A stretch of DNA of 64,000 nucleotides from Leeuwenhoekiella blandensis MED217 (GTDB lineage: Bacteria; Bacteroidota; Bacteroidia; Flavobacteriales; Flavobacteriaceae): the NCBI RefSeq assembly GCF_000152985.1, contig NZ_CH672395.1, forward strand, positions 351,849 through 415,848. Direction: 5' to 3'. Both the position numbers and the translations under genes were made by a program. This document shows positions 42,061 to 50,923 of this stretch, in pieces. The stretch's first letter is position 1; the number at the start of each line of letters is the position of its first letter. Under the pieces are notes generated by a model. The model was given only the letters and a program-made list of their open reading frames with translations. It did not search any database and was not told the origin of the DNA.

Positions 42061-45000
42061 CTAGTTCAATTTAAAACTAAACCGTTGCGCTTTTAATTCA
42101 TTCAATAATGCGCTGCTGATTTTTACCTTTTTCTTTCTACTTGGCATTTGTAGCGCTATTTTTTCTTTGGGTTCAAATACGTAGAAATGCAAATTATGAT
42201 CGCCACGGTGATTAAATAAAGTTTCACGCAATTGCTCGATGCGGTCGCCTTGTACTTCTTGCAGATCCAGATTGATCGTAAGCTTTTTGCTAAAGGTTTC
42301 CATCACGTCTTGCAGCTGCATAAAGTTGTTGAACTGCATTCTCGGATCGCCTTTTTTACCCGTCTCGCGGTTGGTCCATCCCTCACGAATAAATACACGC
42401 ATATGCACAAAGGAGTTGGGGATTAGAAAGTGCCTGAACTTGAGGTACTCTTCGCCAAACATTCTAAACTCAAACGACTCGTCAAAATCTTCAACCGTAA
42501 AAGCAGCCCAGCCTTTTCCGTTTTTAGAAACCCGGTGTTGCACATCGCTAATGACGCCGCCAATGGTGAGTTCGCGGTTGAGATGCATTTCCAGATTATT
42601 AAAATCACTTATTTTTCCATTACAGAAATTATCCATTTCCAGTTTAAAGTCATCCAGTGGATGCCCCGAAATATAAATACCCACCACTTCTTTCTCGCGG
42701 CGTAGTTTTTCCATCGTTCCCCATTCTTCACAAGGAGGCACCACCGGCTCAGGAATCTGAACCTCACTAGCTTCGCCAAAGAGACTTACCTGTGCTGAGT
42801 TTTCATTCTCTTGAAATTTGGCACCATACTTCACCGCTTTTTCCAGAAAAGTGATGCCGTCGCCTTCATCTTTAAAATATTGCGCACGATGCGTAGCCAT
42901 AAAACTGTCAAAACCGCCGGCAAGTGCCAGAGATTCAAAAGCTTTTTTATTGGCAGCACGCAGATCAATACGTTTAGCCAGATCAAAAACACTGCGATAA
43001 GGACCATCCTCCCGGTTTTCTACAATGGTTTTTACAGCATTGGCCCCCACACCTTTTACAGCGCCCATTCCAAAACGCACAGCGCCACGATCGTTAACGG
43101 TAAATTTTCTAAACGATTCATTCACGTCAGGACCCAAAACTTCAAGTCCCATACGTTTACATTCTTCCATAAAGAAGGTCACCTGCTTGATGTCGTTCAT
43201 ATTGTTAGACAGTACCGCCGCCATATATTCGGCAGGGTAGTGGGCCTTGCAATACGCAGTTTGGTAGGCGATCCACGCATAACAGGTAGAGTGCGATTTG
43301 TTAAAAGCGTACGCAGCAAAAGCTTCCCAGTCTTTCCAGATCTTTTCGAGAATCTTTCGGTCGTGGCCGTTTTTCTCGCCACCATCTAAGAATTGTGGTT
43401 TCAGTTTTTCCAGGAGGGCAAAGATCTTTTTACCCATCGCTTTACGCAAAACATCGGCATCACCTTTACTAAAGCCTGCCAGCTTTTGCGACAGCAGCAT
43501 CACCTGCTCCTGGTAGACGGTAATCCCGTAGGTTTCTTCCAAATACTCTTCCATCGCAGGAAGGTCATACTGAATTTCTTCCTCCCCGTGTTTACGCGCG
43601 ATAAAACTCGGGATGTATTCCATAGGTCCCGGGCGATACAGAGCGTTCATTGCGATAAGATCCTCAAAAACCGTAGGTTTTAACGCCTGCATGTGTTTTT
43701 GCATCCCCGGTGATTCGTATTGAAAGATCCCAACCGTATCTCCGCGCTGGAATAACTCATAGGTTTTTTGATCATCTAGCGGAAAACTGTCGGGGTCCAG
43801 ATCGATCCCGTGCTTATGTTTTACCAGTTTTACCGTGTCTTTGATCAAGGTCAGGGTCTTCAGACCCAAGAAGTCCATTTTTAGTAGACCGGCTTCTTCT
43901 ACGACCGAGTTGTCAAACTGGGTGACGTATAAGTCTGAATCTTTAGCGATAGAAACCGGAACGAAGTTGGTGATATCGTCGGGTGTGATGATCACCCCAC
44001 AGGCGTGAATCCCGGTGTTACGTACCGAACCTTCCAGCTGGCGCGCTTGTCTTAAGGTTTGTCCTTCAAGATCGTCACCTTCAGCGAGGTTTAAAAGTTC
44101 GTTGACTTTGACTAAATCTTCAGAACGGAATTTCTTTTTTAAGTCGGCTTCACTCTGCCCAAAAATCTTGGCGAGTTTCGACATATTAGGGATCAGCTTG
44201 GCGATACGATCGGCATCACTTAGCGGAAGATCTAAAACCCGCGCGGTATCTCTGATCGAAGATTTTGCCGCCATCGTACCGTAGGTGATGATCTGCGCCA
44301 CCTGATTGGCCCCATATTTATCGATCACATAATCCATAACGCGGCTTCGGCCTTCATCATCAAAGTCGATATCAATATCGGGCATACTCACACGATCCGG
44401 ATTCAGGAAACGCTCAAAAAGCAAGTCGTACTTGATCGGGTCTATATTGGTGATTCCCAAGCAATAGGCTACCGCACTACCGGCAGCAGAACCCCGACCG
44501 GGACCTACCGAAACGCCCATATTGCGGGCTTCACGAATAAAGTCTTCCACGATCAAGAAATATCCTGGATACCCGGTATTTTCAATAACGCTGAGCTCAA
44601 AGTTGAGGCGCTCTTCAATATCTGGAGTGATCTCAGGATAGCGCTGGCGTGCACCTTCAAATGTGATGTGTTTTAAGTATTTGTTTTCTCCGCGCTTACC
44701 ACCATCCTGCTTGTCTTCTTCAAACTGAAATTCTTCAGGAATGGTAAAGGCCGGTAAAAGTACGTCACGTGCCAGAACAAAAGCTTCCACTTTATCAACG
44801 ATCTCATCAACGTTACTTATGGCTTCCGGCAGATCAGTAAACAACGCTTTCATCTCGTCTGCCGACTTGAAGTAGTATTCTTCATTGTCAAGACCAAAAC
44901 GATAACCGCGGCCACGACCTTTTGGCGTAGCCACTTTTTCGCCATCCTTCACGCATAACAAAATATCGTGTGCGGGAGCGTCTTCTTTGTCGATGTAAAA

Positions 45001-46443
45001 GGTGTTGTTGGTCGCTACCAGTTTTACATCATGTTTTTTAGAAAATTCGATCAAGGTTTGATTCACACGATCTTCATCTTCCTGACCGTGACGCATCACC
45101 TCGATATATAGGTCATCACCAAAAGTTTCCTTCCACCATAGCAGGGCTTCTTCGGCTTGTTTTTCACCTACATTCAGCACCTTGCTGGGGACTTCTCCAT
45201 ACAGGTTACCGGTAAGCACGATGATATCTTCTTTGTAGCGCTCAACGATCTTGCGGTCTATACGTGGCACGTAGTAAAAACCATCGGTGTAGGCGAGGGA
45301 CGCCATTTTTGCAAGGTTGTGATAACCGCGTTTATTCTTTGCCAGAAAAACGATTTGATATCCGTTGTCTTTTTGGCTTTTGTTGGTGTGATCCTGACAA
45401 ACGTTAAGCTCGGCACCCACGATAGGTTTGATGATGGTTTCCGTAGGTTCTTCACCGGCTTCTAAAAGCTCGTCGTTTTTCTTTTGCGCTGCTTTGTTAT
45501 GTGCGGTCAAGGCTTTCACAAAGTGGAAGGCTCCCATCATATTACCCATATCGGTGATTCCCACCGCGGGCATTTTATGTTTTTTTGCTGCTGCCACCAG
45601 ATCGTGAACACTGGCAGTAGACTGAAGAATAGAGAACTGTGAGTGGTTGTGCAAATGCACAAAATCTACCTTGGCCAGTTGCTCTTTATTCTCCTTGATT
45701 TCTTCTTTTGAAATATCGGCCTGATCTGCTTTTTGCAGCTCTTTGCGAATTTCGTCTGAAGCCTTTTTGAGGTTGATGTGTTTTAAGCCAATAAACTCAA
45801 TAGGCTGCGGATTGGCTTCTGAGAAGTTCTCAAAATATCCGGCGGGAACGTCTAATTCTTCCTGCGTAAAAATGCGTCTGCGCACCAGTTCAAAAAAGCA
45901 ACGCGTGGTTGCCTCCACATCGGCAGTAGCATTGTGCGCTTCTGCAAAGGGTTGATTGAATAAGTACTGGTGTAACTCGGTTAGTGTGGGTAATTTGAAT
46001 TTACCACCACGTCCACCGGGAATCTGGCAGAGTTGTGCTGTGGTTTCGGTACAGGTGTCAAGAACAGGTAATTCTTGTAGTTGATTGGTAACATCCAATC
46101 GATGGAATTCCGCTCCCATAATATTAACGTCAAAGCCCACGTTTTGACCTACCACAAATTTGGTGCGTTCAAGCGCCGCTTTGAATTTGCCTAAAACTTC
46201 ACCAAGAGGTAAACCATCACGTTGTGCGAGTTCGGTAGAAATCCCGTGGATACGCTCGGCATCAAAAGGAATGTCAAATCCGTCAGGACGAATTAAATAA
46301 TCCTCGTGCTCGATACAGTTGCCCATATCATCGTGCAGCTGCCAAGCGATCTGGATGGCTCTTGGCCAGTTGTCAGAATCGGTGATGGGAGCGCTCCAGT
46401 TCTTGGGTAAGCCGGTAGTTTCGGTATCAAATATCAGGTACAT
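42061..46443 (-). CDS. dnaE: DNA polymerase III alpha subunit with fused N-terminal proofreading exonuclease
   Basis: The 1460-residue replicative polymerase begins with a DnaQ-type DEDD exonuclease (residues 1 to ~190: FDTETTGLP, later NVGFDVNIMG and HNATADVEAT), then a linker, a PHP domain (FVHLHNHSQFSILQ, from ~265), and the C-family catalytic core with active-site aspartates in MPDIDIDFDD and VGPGRGSAAGS. The fingers, a helix-hairpin-helix region (GVGANAVKTIV) and an OB-fold (LTIGGVISDVQHRVSKNGKGWAAFTVED) follow. E. coli DnaE is about 1160 residues; the excess is the exonuclease. The fusion is known in Bacteroidota and gives proofreading in cis. No interruption is seen, and the gene is not in an obvious operon. 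Confidence 0.95.
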   Translation of the reverse strand: MYLIFDTETTGLPKNWSAPITDSDNWPRAIQIAWQLHDDMGNCIEHEDYLIRPDGFDIPFDAERIHGISTELAQRDGLPLGEVLGKFKAALERTKFVVGQNVGFDVNIMGAEFHRLDVTNQLQELPVLDTCTETTAQLCQIPGGRGGKFKLPTLTELHQYLFNQPFAEAHNATADVEATTRCFFELVRRRIFTQEELDVPAGYFENFSEANPQPIEFIGLKHINLKKASDEIRKELQKADQADISKEEIKENKEQLAKVDFVHLHNHSQFSILQSTASVHDLVAAAKKHKMPAVGITDMGNMMGAFHFVKALTAHNKAAQKKNDELLEAGEEPTETIIKPIVGAELNVCQDHTNKSQKDNGYQIVFLAKNKRGYHNLAKMASLAYTDGFYYVPRIDRKIVERYKEDIIVLTGNLYGEVPSKVLNVGEKQAEEALLWWKETFGDDLYIEVMRHGQEDEDRVNQTLIEFSKKHDVKLVATNNTFYIDKEDAPAHDILLCVKDGEKVATPKGRGRGYRFGLDNEEYYFKSADEMKALFTDLPEAISNVDEIVDKVEAFVLARDVLLPAFTIPEEFQFEEDKQDGGKRGENKYLKHITFEGARQRYPEITPDIEERLNFELSVIENTGYPGYFLIVEDFIREARNMGVSVGPGRGSAAGSAVAYCLGITNIDPIKYDLLFERFLNPDRVSMPDIDIDFDDEGRSRVMDYVIDKYGANQVAQIITYGTMAAKSSIRDTARVLDLPLSDADRIAKLIPNMSKLAKIFGQSEADLKKKFRSEDLVKVNELLNLAEGDDLEGQTLRQARQLEGSVRNTGIHACGVIITPDDITNFVPVSIAKDSDLYVTQFDNSVVEEAGLLKMDFLGLKTLTLIKDTVKLVKHKHGIDLDPDSFPLDDQKTYELFQRGDTVGIFQYESPGMQKHMQALKPTVFEDLIAMNALYRPGPMEYIPSFIARKHGEEEIQYDLPAMEEYLEETYGITVYQEQVMLLSQKLAGFSKGDADVLRKAMGKKIFALLEKLKPQFLDGGEKNGHDRKILEKIWKDWEAFAAYAFNKSHSTCYAWIAYQTAYCKAHYPAEYMAAVLSNNMNDIKQVTFFMEECKRMGLEVLGPDVNESFRKFTVNDRGAVRFGMGAVKGVGANAVKTIVENREDGPYRSVFDLAKRIDLRAANKKAFESLALAGGFDSFMATHRAQYFKDEGDGITFLEKAVKYGAKFQENENSAQVSLFGEASEVQIPEPVVPPCEEWGTMEKLRREKEVVGIYISGHPLDDFKLEMDNFCNGKISDFNNLEMHLNRELTIGGVISDVQHRVSKNGKGWAAFTVEDFDESFEFRMFGEEYLKFRHFLIPNSFVHMRVFIREGWTNRETGKKGDPRMQFNNFMQLQDVMETFSKKLTINLDLQEVQGDRIEQLRETLFNHRGDHNLHFYVFEPKEKIALQMPSRKKKVKISSALLNELKAQRFSFKLN

Positions 46444-46614
46444 CTCTGGTTCTCTTTGGGTTATTTTTTGCGAAGTCGCAAACGCGGAAAAGTTTAAAAT
46501 TAAAGAAAAACAGAGGCTTTAAAAAGTTAAGATATGAGGAGTTATTAACGGGGTATTTGAGTTAAACTGCCTCAGGGAAATCTTGAAGTATTAATTCTTT
46601 TGACAATACAAATA

Positions 46615-46648
46615 AAAAGCGCCTTGATCGTGAGATCAAGGCGCTTTT
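46615..46648 (-). terminator. Terminator downstream of the first DUF2383 gene
   Basis: AAAAGCGCCTTGATC and GATCAAGGCGCTTTT form a perfect 15-bp stem with a GTGA loop. It lies 40 bases after the stop of the 46688-47134 gene on the minus strand. Confidence 0.9.
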
Positions 46649-46687
46649 CAACATTTACTTTCGGTTGGCTAATTCAAATAAATGTGT

Positions 46688-47134
46688 TTATGCCATAACT
46701 TCAAAGGCTTTTACTTCTTCTAATGTGCCTTTGATTAGGTCTAGTTGTGTGTTTAAAATGGCTTCCGTTGTTGGTGGGAGATTTGGATTTTCGAGAATAG
46801 CATTGTACTCTTCGATCGCATTTTTTTCTCCACGGATGGTTTCTTCTAAAATCGCTTCTTCACTATTCTTAGATATGGTCGATTTTACATTCATCCATAA
46901 ACGGTGCGCATCTCCGGCTACACTGGTTCCTTTATCAGGACTTTCGCTGTACACTTTTATTTCATTTTTGATTTGATGCCCAAAGTCGTAACGTTCTTTT
47001 GCTTTACGCCCAAAATATTCTTTTAGCGTATTGTCCTTTACGTTTTCTTCAGCCAATTTATAACCGGCTTCGGCATCGTAATTTTTGGTTAATAGTTCGT
47101 TTAAATTGTTCGAAATTTTCTCAGTAAACTTCAT
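46688..47134 (-). CDS. PA2169/DUF2383 family four-helix-bundle protein, copy A
   Basis: The 148-residue all-helical cytosolic protein has ferritin-like spacing of acidic and His residues: NYDAEAGYKLAEENV, KERYDFGHQIKNEI, SVAGDAHRLWMNVK and ETIRGEKNAIEEYNAIL. It matches the PA2169/DUF2383 family, linked to stress conditions and of unknown biochemical role. It is a close paralogue of the next gene upstream (same length, same motifs), and each copy has its own terminator. Metal binding is plausible from the E-x-x-H-like pattern but not shown. Confidence 0.85.
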   Translation of the reverse strand: MKFTEKISNNLNELLTKNYDAEAGYKLAEENVKDNTLKEYFGRKAKERYDFGHQIKNEIKVYSESPDKGTSVAGDAHRLWMNVKSTISKNSEEAILEETIRGEKNAIEEYNAILENPNLPPTTEAILNTQLDLIKGTLEEVKAFEVMA

Positions 47135-47282
47135 CTTCTATCTTCTTTAAATTAGCGAAACAAATTTTTGGTTGGTGGGATGTGTTTCGTTAACATCCAT
47201 TCTTAATATAGCGATTCAATACTCTGAAAACAAATACATTAAGATTGTTTAACGTTAGGTTGGTTAGTTTAACACAATTTAA

Positions 47283-47312
47283 AACTGAACCTGAAAATCT
47301 TCAGGTTCAGTT
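47283..47312 (-). terminator. Terminator downstream of the second DUF2383 gene
   Basis: AACTGAACCTGAA and TTCAGGTTCAGTT form a perfect 13-bp stem with an AATC loop, just after the stop of the 47320-47766 gene on the minus strand. Confidence 0.8.
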
Positions 47313-47319
47313 TCTGTTT

Positions 47320-47766
47320 TTATGCAAGTACTTCAAGCGCTTTCGCCTCGTTTAAAGCATTTTTCACCGAATTGCGCTGTGCGGTAATGATCGATTTTGT
47401 AGATGAAGGAAGGCTCTCTTCTTTCAAAATCTCATCATATTCATCTACTGCAGCGCGCTCGCCGCGAATAGCTTCTTCTAGTACAGCTTCATCTTTATCT
47501 GAAGTTAAAGCTGTTTTTAAATCCATCCATAAGCGATGTGCATCACCGGCGAGGCTTGTTCCTTTTTCAGGCTCTTGTCCAAAAGTTTTTAGTTCTGCTT
47601 TTAATTCGTGACCAAAATCATAACGGTCTTGCGCACGACTTAGCAGATAATTTTTTAATGCTGAATTTTCTACTTTCTCAGCAGCGTTTTTATAACCTGC
47701 TTCGGCATCATAATTTTTCTCTAGTAGTTCGTTGAGCTTTTCGCCCATTTTATCAGAATAACTCAT
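47320..47766 (-). CDS. PA2169/DUF2383 family four-helix-bundle protein, copy B
   Basis: The 148-residue paralogue of copy A is aligned over its full length without gaps: NYDAEAGYKNAAEKV, QDRYDFGHELKAEL, SLAGDAHRLWMDLK and EAIRGERAAVDEYDEIL are the matching helices. The most conserved block in both is AGDAHRLWM, the likely functional core. The two genes are separated by 185 bases with a terminator, so they are probably expressed separately, perhaps under different stresses. It starts at the ATG of MSYSDKMGEKL; no clear promoter was found upstream. Confidence 0.85.
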   Translation of the reverse strand: MSYSDKMGEKLNELLEKNYDAEAGYKNAAEKVENSALKNYLLSRAQDRYDFGHELKAELKTFGQEPEKGTSLAGDAHRLWMDLKTALTSDKDEAVLEEAIRGERAAVDEYDEILKEESLPSSTKSIITAQRNSVKNALNEAKALEVLA

Positions 47767-47910
47767 AGCTTAATTTTTTTTTTGGTTTAGACTTCAACTT
47801 ATGCTGAAATCCACTACTAAAGTATTCAGGAGCACGCTTATATTCTTGCAATTAACAGGGTTTAACCTGATTTAAGGCAAATTAACAGCGGGTTTAAGAA
47901 GAATTCTGTT

Positions 47911-47946
47911 AAAAAAATAACGCCCGACTGGGAGCAGCCGGGCGTT
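47911..47946 (-). terminator. Terminator downstream of the zinc metalloprotease
   Basis: CGCCCGACTG and CAGCCGGGCG form a 10-bp stem with one mismatch around GGAG, followed on the minus strand by a seven-base T run. It is 25 bases past the metalloprotease stop. Confidence 0.85.
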
Positions 47947-47970
47947 GAAAATAGGGTTGGGTGTTTAAAT

Positions 47971-50409
47971 TTAATTTCGGTCAAAAGCGGTATCAATGCG
48001 TGCGATTAAATCTTCAAAATGATATTTTGTAATCGTGTCGCCAGAATAATTTTTTCTTCTATTCAAGTCGCGACGTAATTGCGTAAGCACACCGCGCATC
48101 AACGCGCTTACGTCTGACTTCAACACTTCGTCTTCTGCAGCTTTTTCCTTTTTGATATATTCTGAAGCGATATCTACAAATGCACGCTGTAAATTACGAC
48201 GGTAAGCATCGGTTTTTTGAGCAGCATACAATTCGCTGAAAATTCCTTTGCGTAGATCGGTCATCAGCTCAAGAGGCGTGTAGGCTGAATTTCCTTCTTG
48301 TTCTACGGTGCTCACCATACGGTTGATGCGATCTACGCTAAGCAGACTTCCTAAAGCACGTGTTTGTAAATTCTGAATGCGTTCAATAGCACCGTCTGAT
48401 TCTATTCGGTTTAAAATTTCCTCATCAAGAAGCCATTCTGGAGTGGTGAAGGCATGCTCATTTAAGAATGCCACCGCTTCCTCTTGAATGCTTTCAGGAA
48501 CCGGCTCATACACCACACCCTCCTGATCTGCTGTTTTGCGGGTTTCATAAATTCCACCAACATTAGTGATCACGTGATAAACATAACCTCTCCACAGTCG
48601 GGTTAATTCGCCATAAACTTCGTCAAGATCGTCGTAGCCGTAACCGTCTTTAGTCGTCCAGTCAATTAAGTTAGGAACGACCTTTTTCATATTTGCCAAT
48701 CCGTATAAACTGGCTTTGATGTTATCGTCTCCTAAACTTTCGGTTTGTGAATGTGGATCAACACCTCTTGAACTGCCAAACTCATACCAAGGATTTCCTG
48801 CTTTTTCAAGAATCCATTGGTCTAAGGTAGGTTTTTCAGCTTCAGGACTGTCTGCTTCCGGAAGATAGCGATATCCCCAGTTCACAGCATAATAATCGTA
48901 AGGCCCCATCATTCTGATATAGCGAACACCTTCGTCTTCGGGTTGCGCTACATAATTTACACGGGCATAATCCATAATCGAAGGCGTTAAGCCATATTTC
49001 TGTGTAAACGAAGCGACACGTAAAGAGTCTGTTGGGTAAGCAGAACTAGCTTTCATATTGTGAGGAAGACCGATCGCGTGACCTACTTCGTGTGCGATTA
49101 CCATGCGCATCATTTCGCCAATTTCAGCTTCAGGAGTTTCTAAAGTTCTTGCAGCCGGATTCTGAGCACCTGCTTCGATCATAAAGCGGTTGCGATAAGA
49201 GCGTAGGTGATTGTGATACCAGATCACATCAGATTCTAAAATCTCACCGGTACGTGGGTCAGATACTGAAGGTCCAACAGCATTTCGGGTGGTACTCGCC
49301 ACATAGCGAATTACAGAATAGCGCACATCTTCAGGGCTAAATTCTGGATCTTCTTCCGGAGAAGGCGGGTCTTTTGCGATTATGGCATTTTTGAAACCTG
49401 CTTTTTCAAAGGCGGCATTCCAATCTTCGATTCCTTGTTTAAAATAAGGTCTCCATTTCATAGGAGTCGCAGGATCTAGATAGTACACGATAGGTTTTAC
49501 CGGTTCTACGAGCTCGCCACGTTTGTAAGCTTCGATATCTTTAGGGACCAGTCTCCATCTTCTTAAAATGCGATAATCATCAGATTTAAGCGCATCAGAA
49601 TCGTAATCGTATTTTCTAAGCGTGAACCAACCTACACGCTCATCAGCAAGACGTGGTTGCATCTTATCTTCGGGAAGAAGAATCATCGACTGATTCATTA
49701 AAAAAGTAAGCGTACTTGCCTGATCGCGTTGTGGCGGTTCTTCGGCTTCGTAAGTCATTACGTGTTTGATCTCAACATTTTGAGGATAGGCGTGTGCCGA
49801 TTCGATATAGCTACGATTGTTGTCAAGTCTACGTATTTTATACTGTTTTCTTGATCTTGGTGAAACCGCATTGATTGCCGCGATATCTTGTGTGAATAAT
49901 TTGGTCACATCAATCACTACACCTGTAGAATCGGGTGTTTTGGTCTCAACCTCTGCACTAAAAAGAATAGGAAAGAAATTATTGGCCTCAACCGATTTGC
50001 TGATCGGGCTGTCTTCATCACTTTGGTTCTCAAAACTGATCACACGCGCGTCTACATAATTGCCGCGTTTTGACCATCTAATGACTTGCTCATTTACTTT
50101 GGAGCCGGCATTAACGTAGCCTCCACCATAGCCTGAAGGTACTTTTGCGATACGACTCACCAGCAGCATATCTTTACCCATCAAGCTGTCTGGGATGGTA
50201 AAATACAGTTTGTCGTCAACCTTGTGGGTGGTAAAAAGACCGGCATCTGATTTTGCTTCGGCAGTAATTACCTTGTTGTAAGGTTTGAATTTGGACTTTT
50301 GTTTTGTTGAAGAATCTGCTGTGGAGGTAGTTGCAGCAGTTTTTTGTGTTTTACAGCCGTAAAGTGTGAGTCCGGCAGCAAGCACAAGAGAAAATCGTTT
50401 TAGCATCAT
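47971..50409 (-). CDS. Zinc-dependent metalloprotease, DUF5117/DUF5118 type, lipoprotein
   Basis: The 812-residue protein starts with a lipoprotein signal (LVLAAGLTLYGCKTQK, Cys near 19). The zinc site is the metzincin-like MVIAHEVGHAIGLPHN (HExxHxxGxxHN), and a downstream SIMDYARVNY gives the Met-turn. N-terminal parts (DAGLFTTHKVDDKLYFTIPDSLMGKDMLLVSRI) match the DUF5118/DUF5117 modules of large Bacteroidota metalloproteases. It probably acts in the periplasm or at the cell surface; substrates are unknown. It stands alone with its own terminator. The IS element lies 77 bases upstream of its start, so promoter disturbance by the insertion cannot be excluded. Confidence 0.9.
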   Translation of the reverse strand: MMLKRFSLVLAAGLTLYGCKTQKTAATTSTADSSTKQKSKFKPYNKVITAEAKSDAGLFTTHKVDDKLYFTIPDSLMGKDMLLVSRIAKVPSGYGGGYVNAGSKVNEQVIRWSKRGNYVDARVISFENQSDEDSPISKSVEANNFFPILFSAEVETKTPDSTGVVIDVTKLFTQDIAAINAVSPRSRKQYKIRRLDNNRSYIESAHAYPQNVEIKHVMTYEAEEPPQRDQASTLTFLMNQSMILLPEDKMQPRLADERVGWFTLRKYDYDSDALKSDDYRILRRWRLVPKDIEAYKRGELVEPVKPIVYYLDPATPMKWRPYFKQGIEDWNAAFEKAGFKNAIIAKDPPSPEEDPEFSPEDVRYSVIRYVASTTRNAVGPSVSDPRTGEILESDVIWYHNHLRSYRNRFMIEAGAQNPAARTLETPEAEIGEMMRMVIAHEVGHAIGLPHNMKASSAYPTDSLRVASFTQKYGLTPSIMDYARVNYVAQPEDEGVRYIRMMGPYDYYAVNWGYRYLPEADSPEAEKPTLDQWILEKAGNPWYEFGSSRGVDPHSQTESLGDDNIKASLYGLANMKKVVPNLIDWTTKDGYGYDDLDEVYGELTRLWRGYVYHVITNVGGIYETRKTADQEGVVYEPVPESIQEEAVAFLNEHAFTTPEWLLDEEILNRIESDGAIERIQNLQTRALGSLLSVDRINRMVSTVEQEGNSAYTPLELMTDLRKGIFSELYAAQKTDAYRRNLQRAFVDIASEYIKKEKAAEDEVLKSDVSALMRGVLTQLRRDLNRRKNYSGDTITKYHFEDLIARIDTAFDRN

Positions 50410-50445
50410 TAAAAATTTAGATGCTGAATTTACCCATTATTATTG

Positions 50446-50472
50446 AAAAAAGGCCTTTATTAAAAGGCCTTT
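50446..50472 (-). terminator. Terminator separated from its gene by the IS element
   Basis: AAAGGCCTTT-ATTA-AAAGGCCTTT forms a stem of two self-complementary arms, with a T run on the minus strand (complement of 50446-50451). The only minus-strand gene it could serve ends at 51805-51803, now 1.3 kb away across the IS. Confidence 0.65.
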
Positions 50473-50527
50473 AGTAGTTGAATTTATGTCCCGTCCTGAA
50501 ATAAGTTGACACAAATTCGACTTATTT

Positions 50528-50923
50528 ATGAAAGACTCAGAAGGAGCTGAGAAGAAACGCACTCAGCGTGATTACAATTTAGGCTTTAAATTGGCGGTTG
50601 TATCTCAGGTAGAAAAGGGCGAAATGACTTATAAGCAAGCCCAAAAAGCATATGGTATTCAAGGAAGGAGTACTGTTTTGGTTTGGTTACGCAAACACGG
50701 TAACTTAGACTGGAGTAAACCAAAGACAAGACTTACCTGTAACACAATGAAAGAAACACCTGCTCAAAAGATCAAGAGGCTTGAAAAAGAGCTATCAGAT
50801 GAGAAGCTTAAAAATAAGATTCTCAACACGATGATCGACATCTCAGATCAGCAATACGGAACTTCTATTCGAAAAAAGCATTTGCCCAATCAATCCAACG
50901 AATCCGGCAAGAACACCGACTAA
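50528..50923 (+). CDS. IS3-family transposase OrfA
   Basis: The 131-residue protein has an N-terminal helix-turn-helix of the IS3 OrfA type (KLAVVSQVEKGEMTYKQAQKAYGIQGRSTVLVWLRKHG) that binds the IS ends, then a leucine-zipper-like coiled coil (AQKIKRLEKELSDEKLKNKILNTMID) for multimerisation. The sequence R-K-K near residue 117 is encoded by the A AAA AAG slippery site. The residues after it belong to the unshifted product only. On its own OrfA usually acts as a regulator of transposition; fused to OrfB it forms the transposase. Confidence 0.93.
   Translation: MKDSEGAEKKRTQRDYNLGFKLAVVSQVEKGEMTYKQAQKAYGIQGRSTVLVWLRKHGNLDWSKPKTRLTCNTMKETPAQKIKRLEKELSDEKLKNKILNTMIDISDQQYGTSIRKKHLPNQSNESGKNTD
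50872..50878 (+). other. Programmed -1 frameshift site (A AAA AAG)
   Basis: In the orfA frame the heptamer reads A AAA AAG, the canonical -1 slippery sequence of IS3 elements. Slippage enters the orfB frame, which continues as AFAQSIQRIRQEHRLSL, a normal OrfB N-terminus. Confidence 0.85.

Noticed and set aside
42811-43389. 192-codon open frame antisense to dnaE
   Set aside because: It lies wholly inside the conserved polymerase gene and its translation is Phe/His/Ser-rich without recognisable domains; it mirrors the coding strand.
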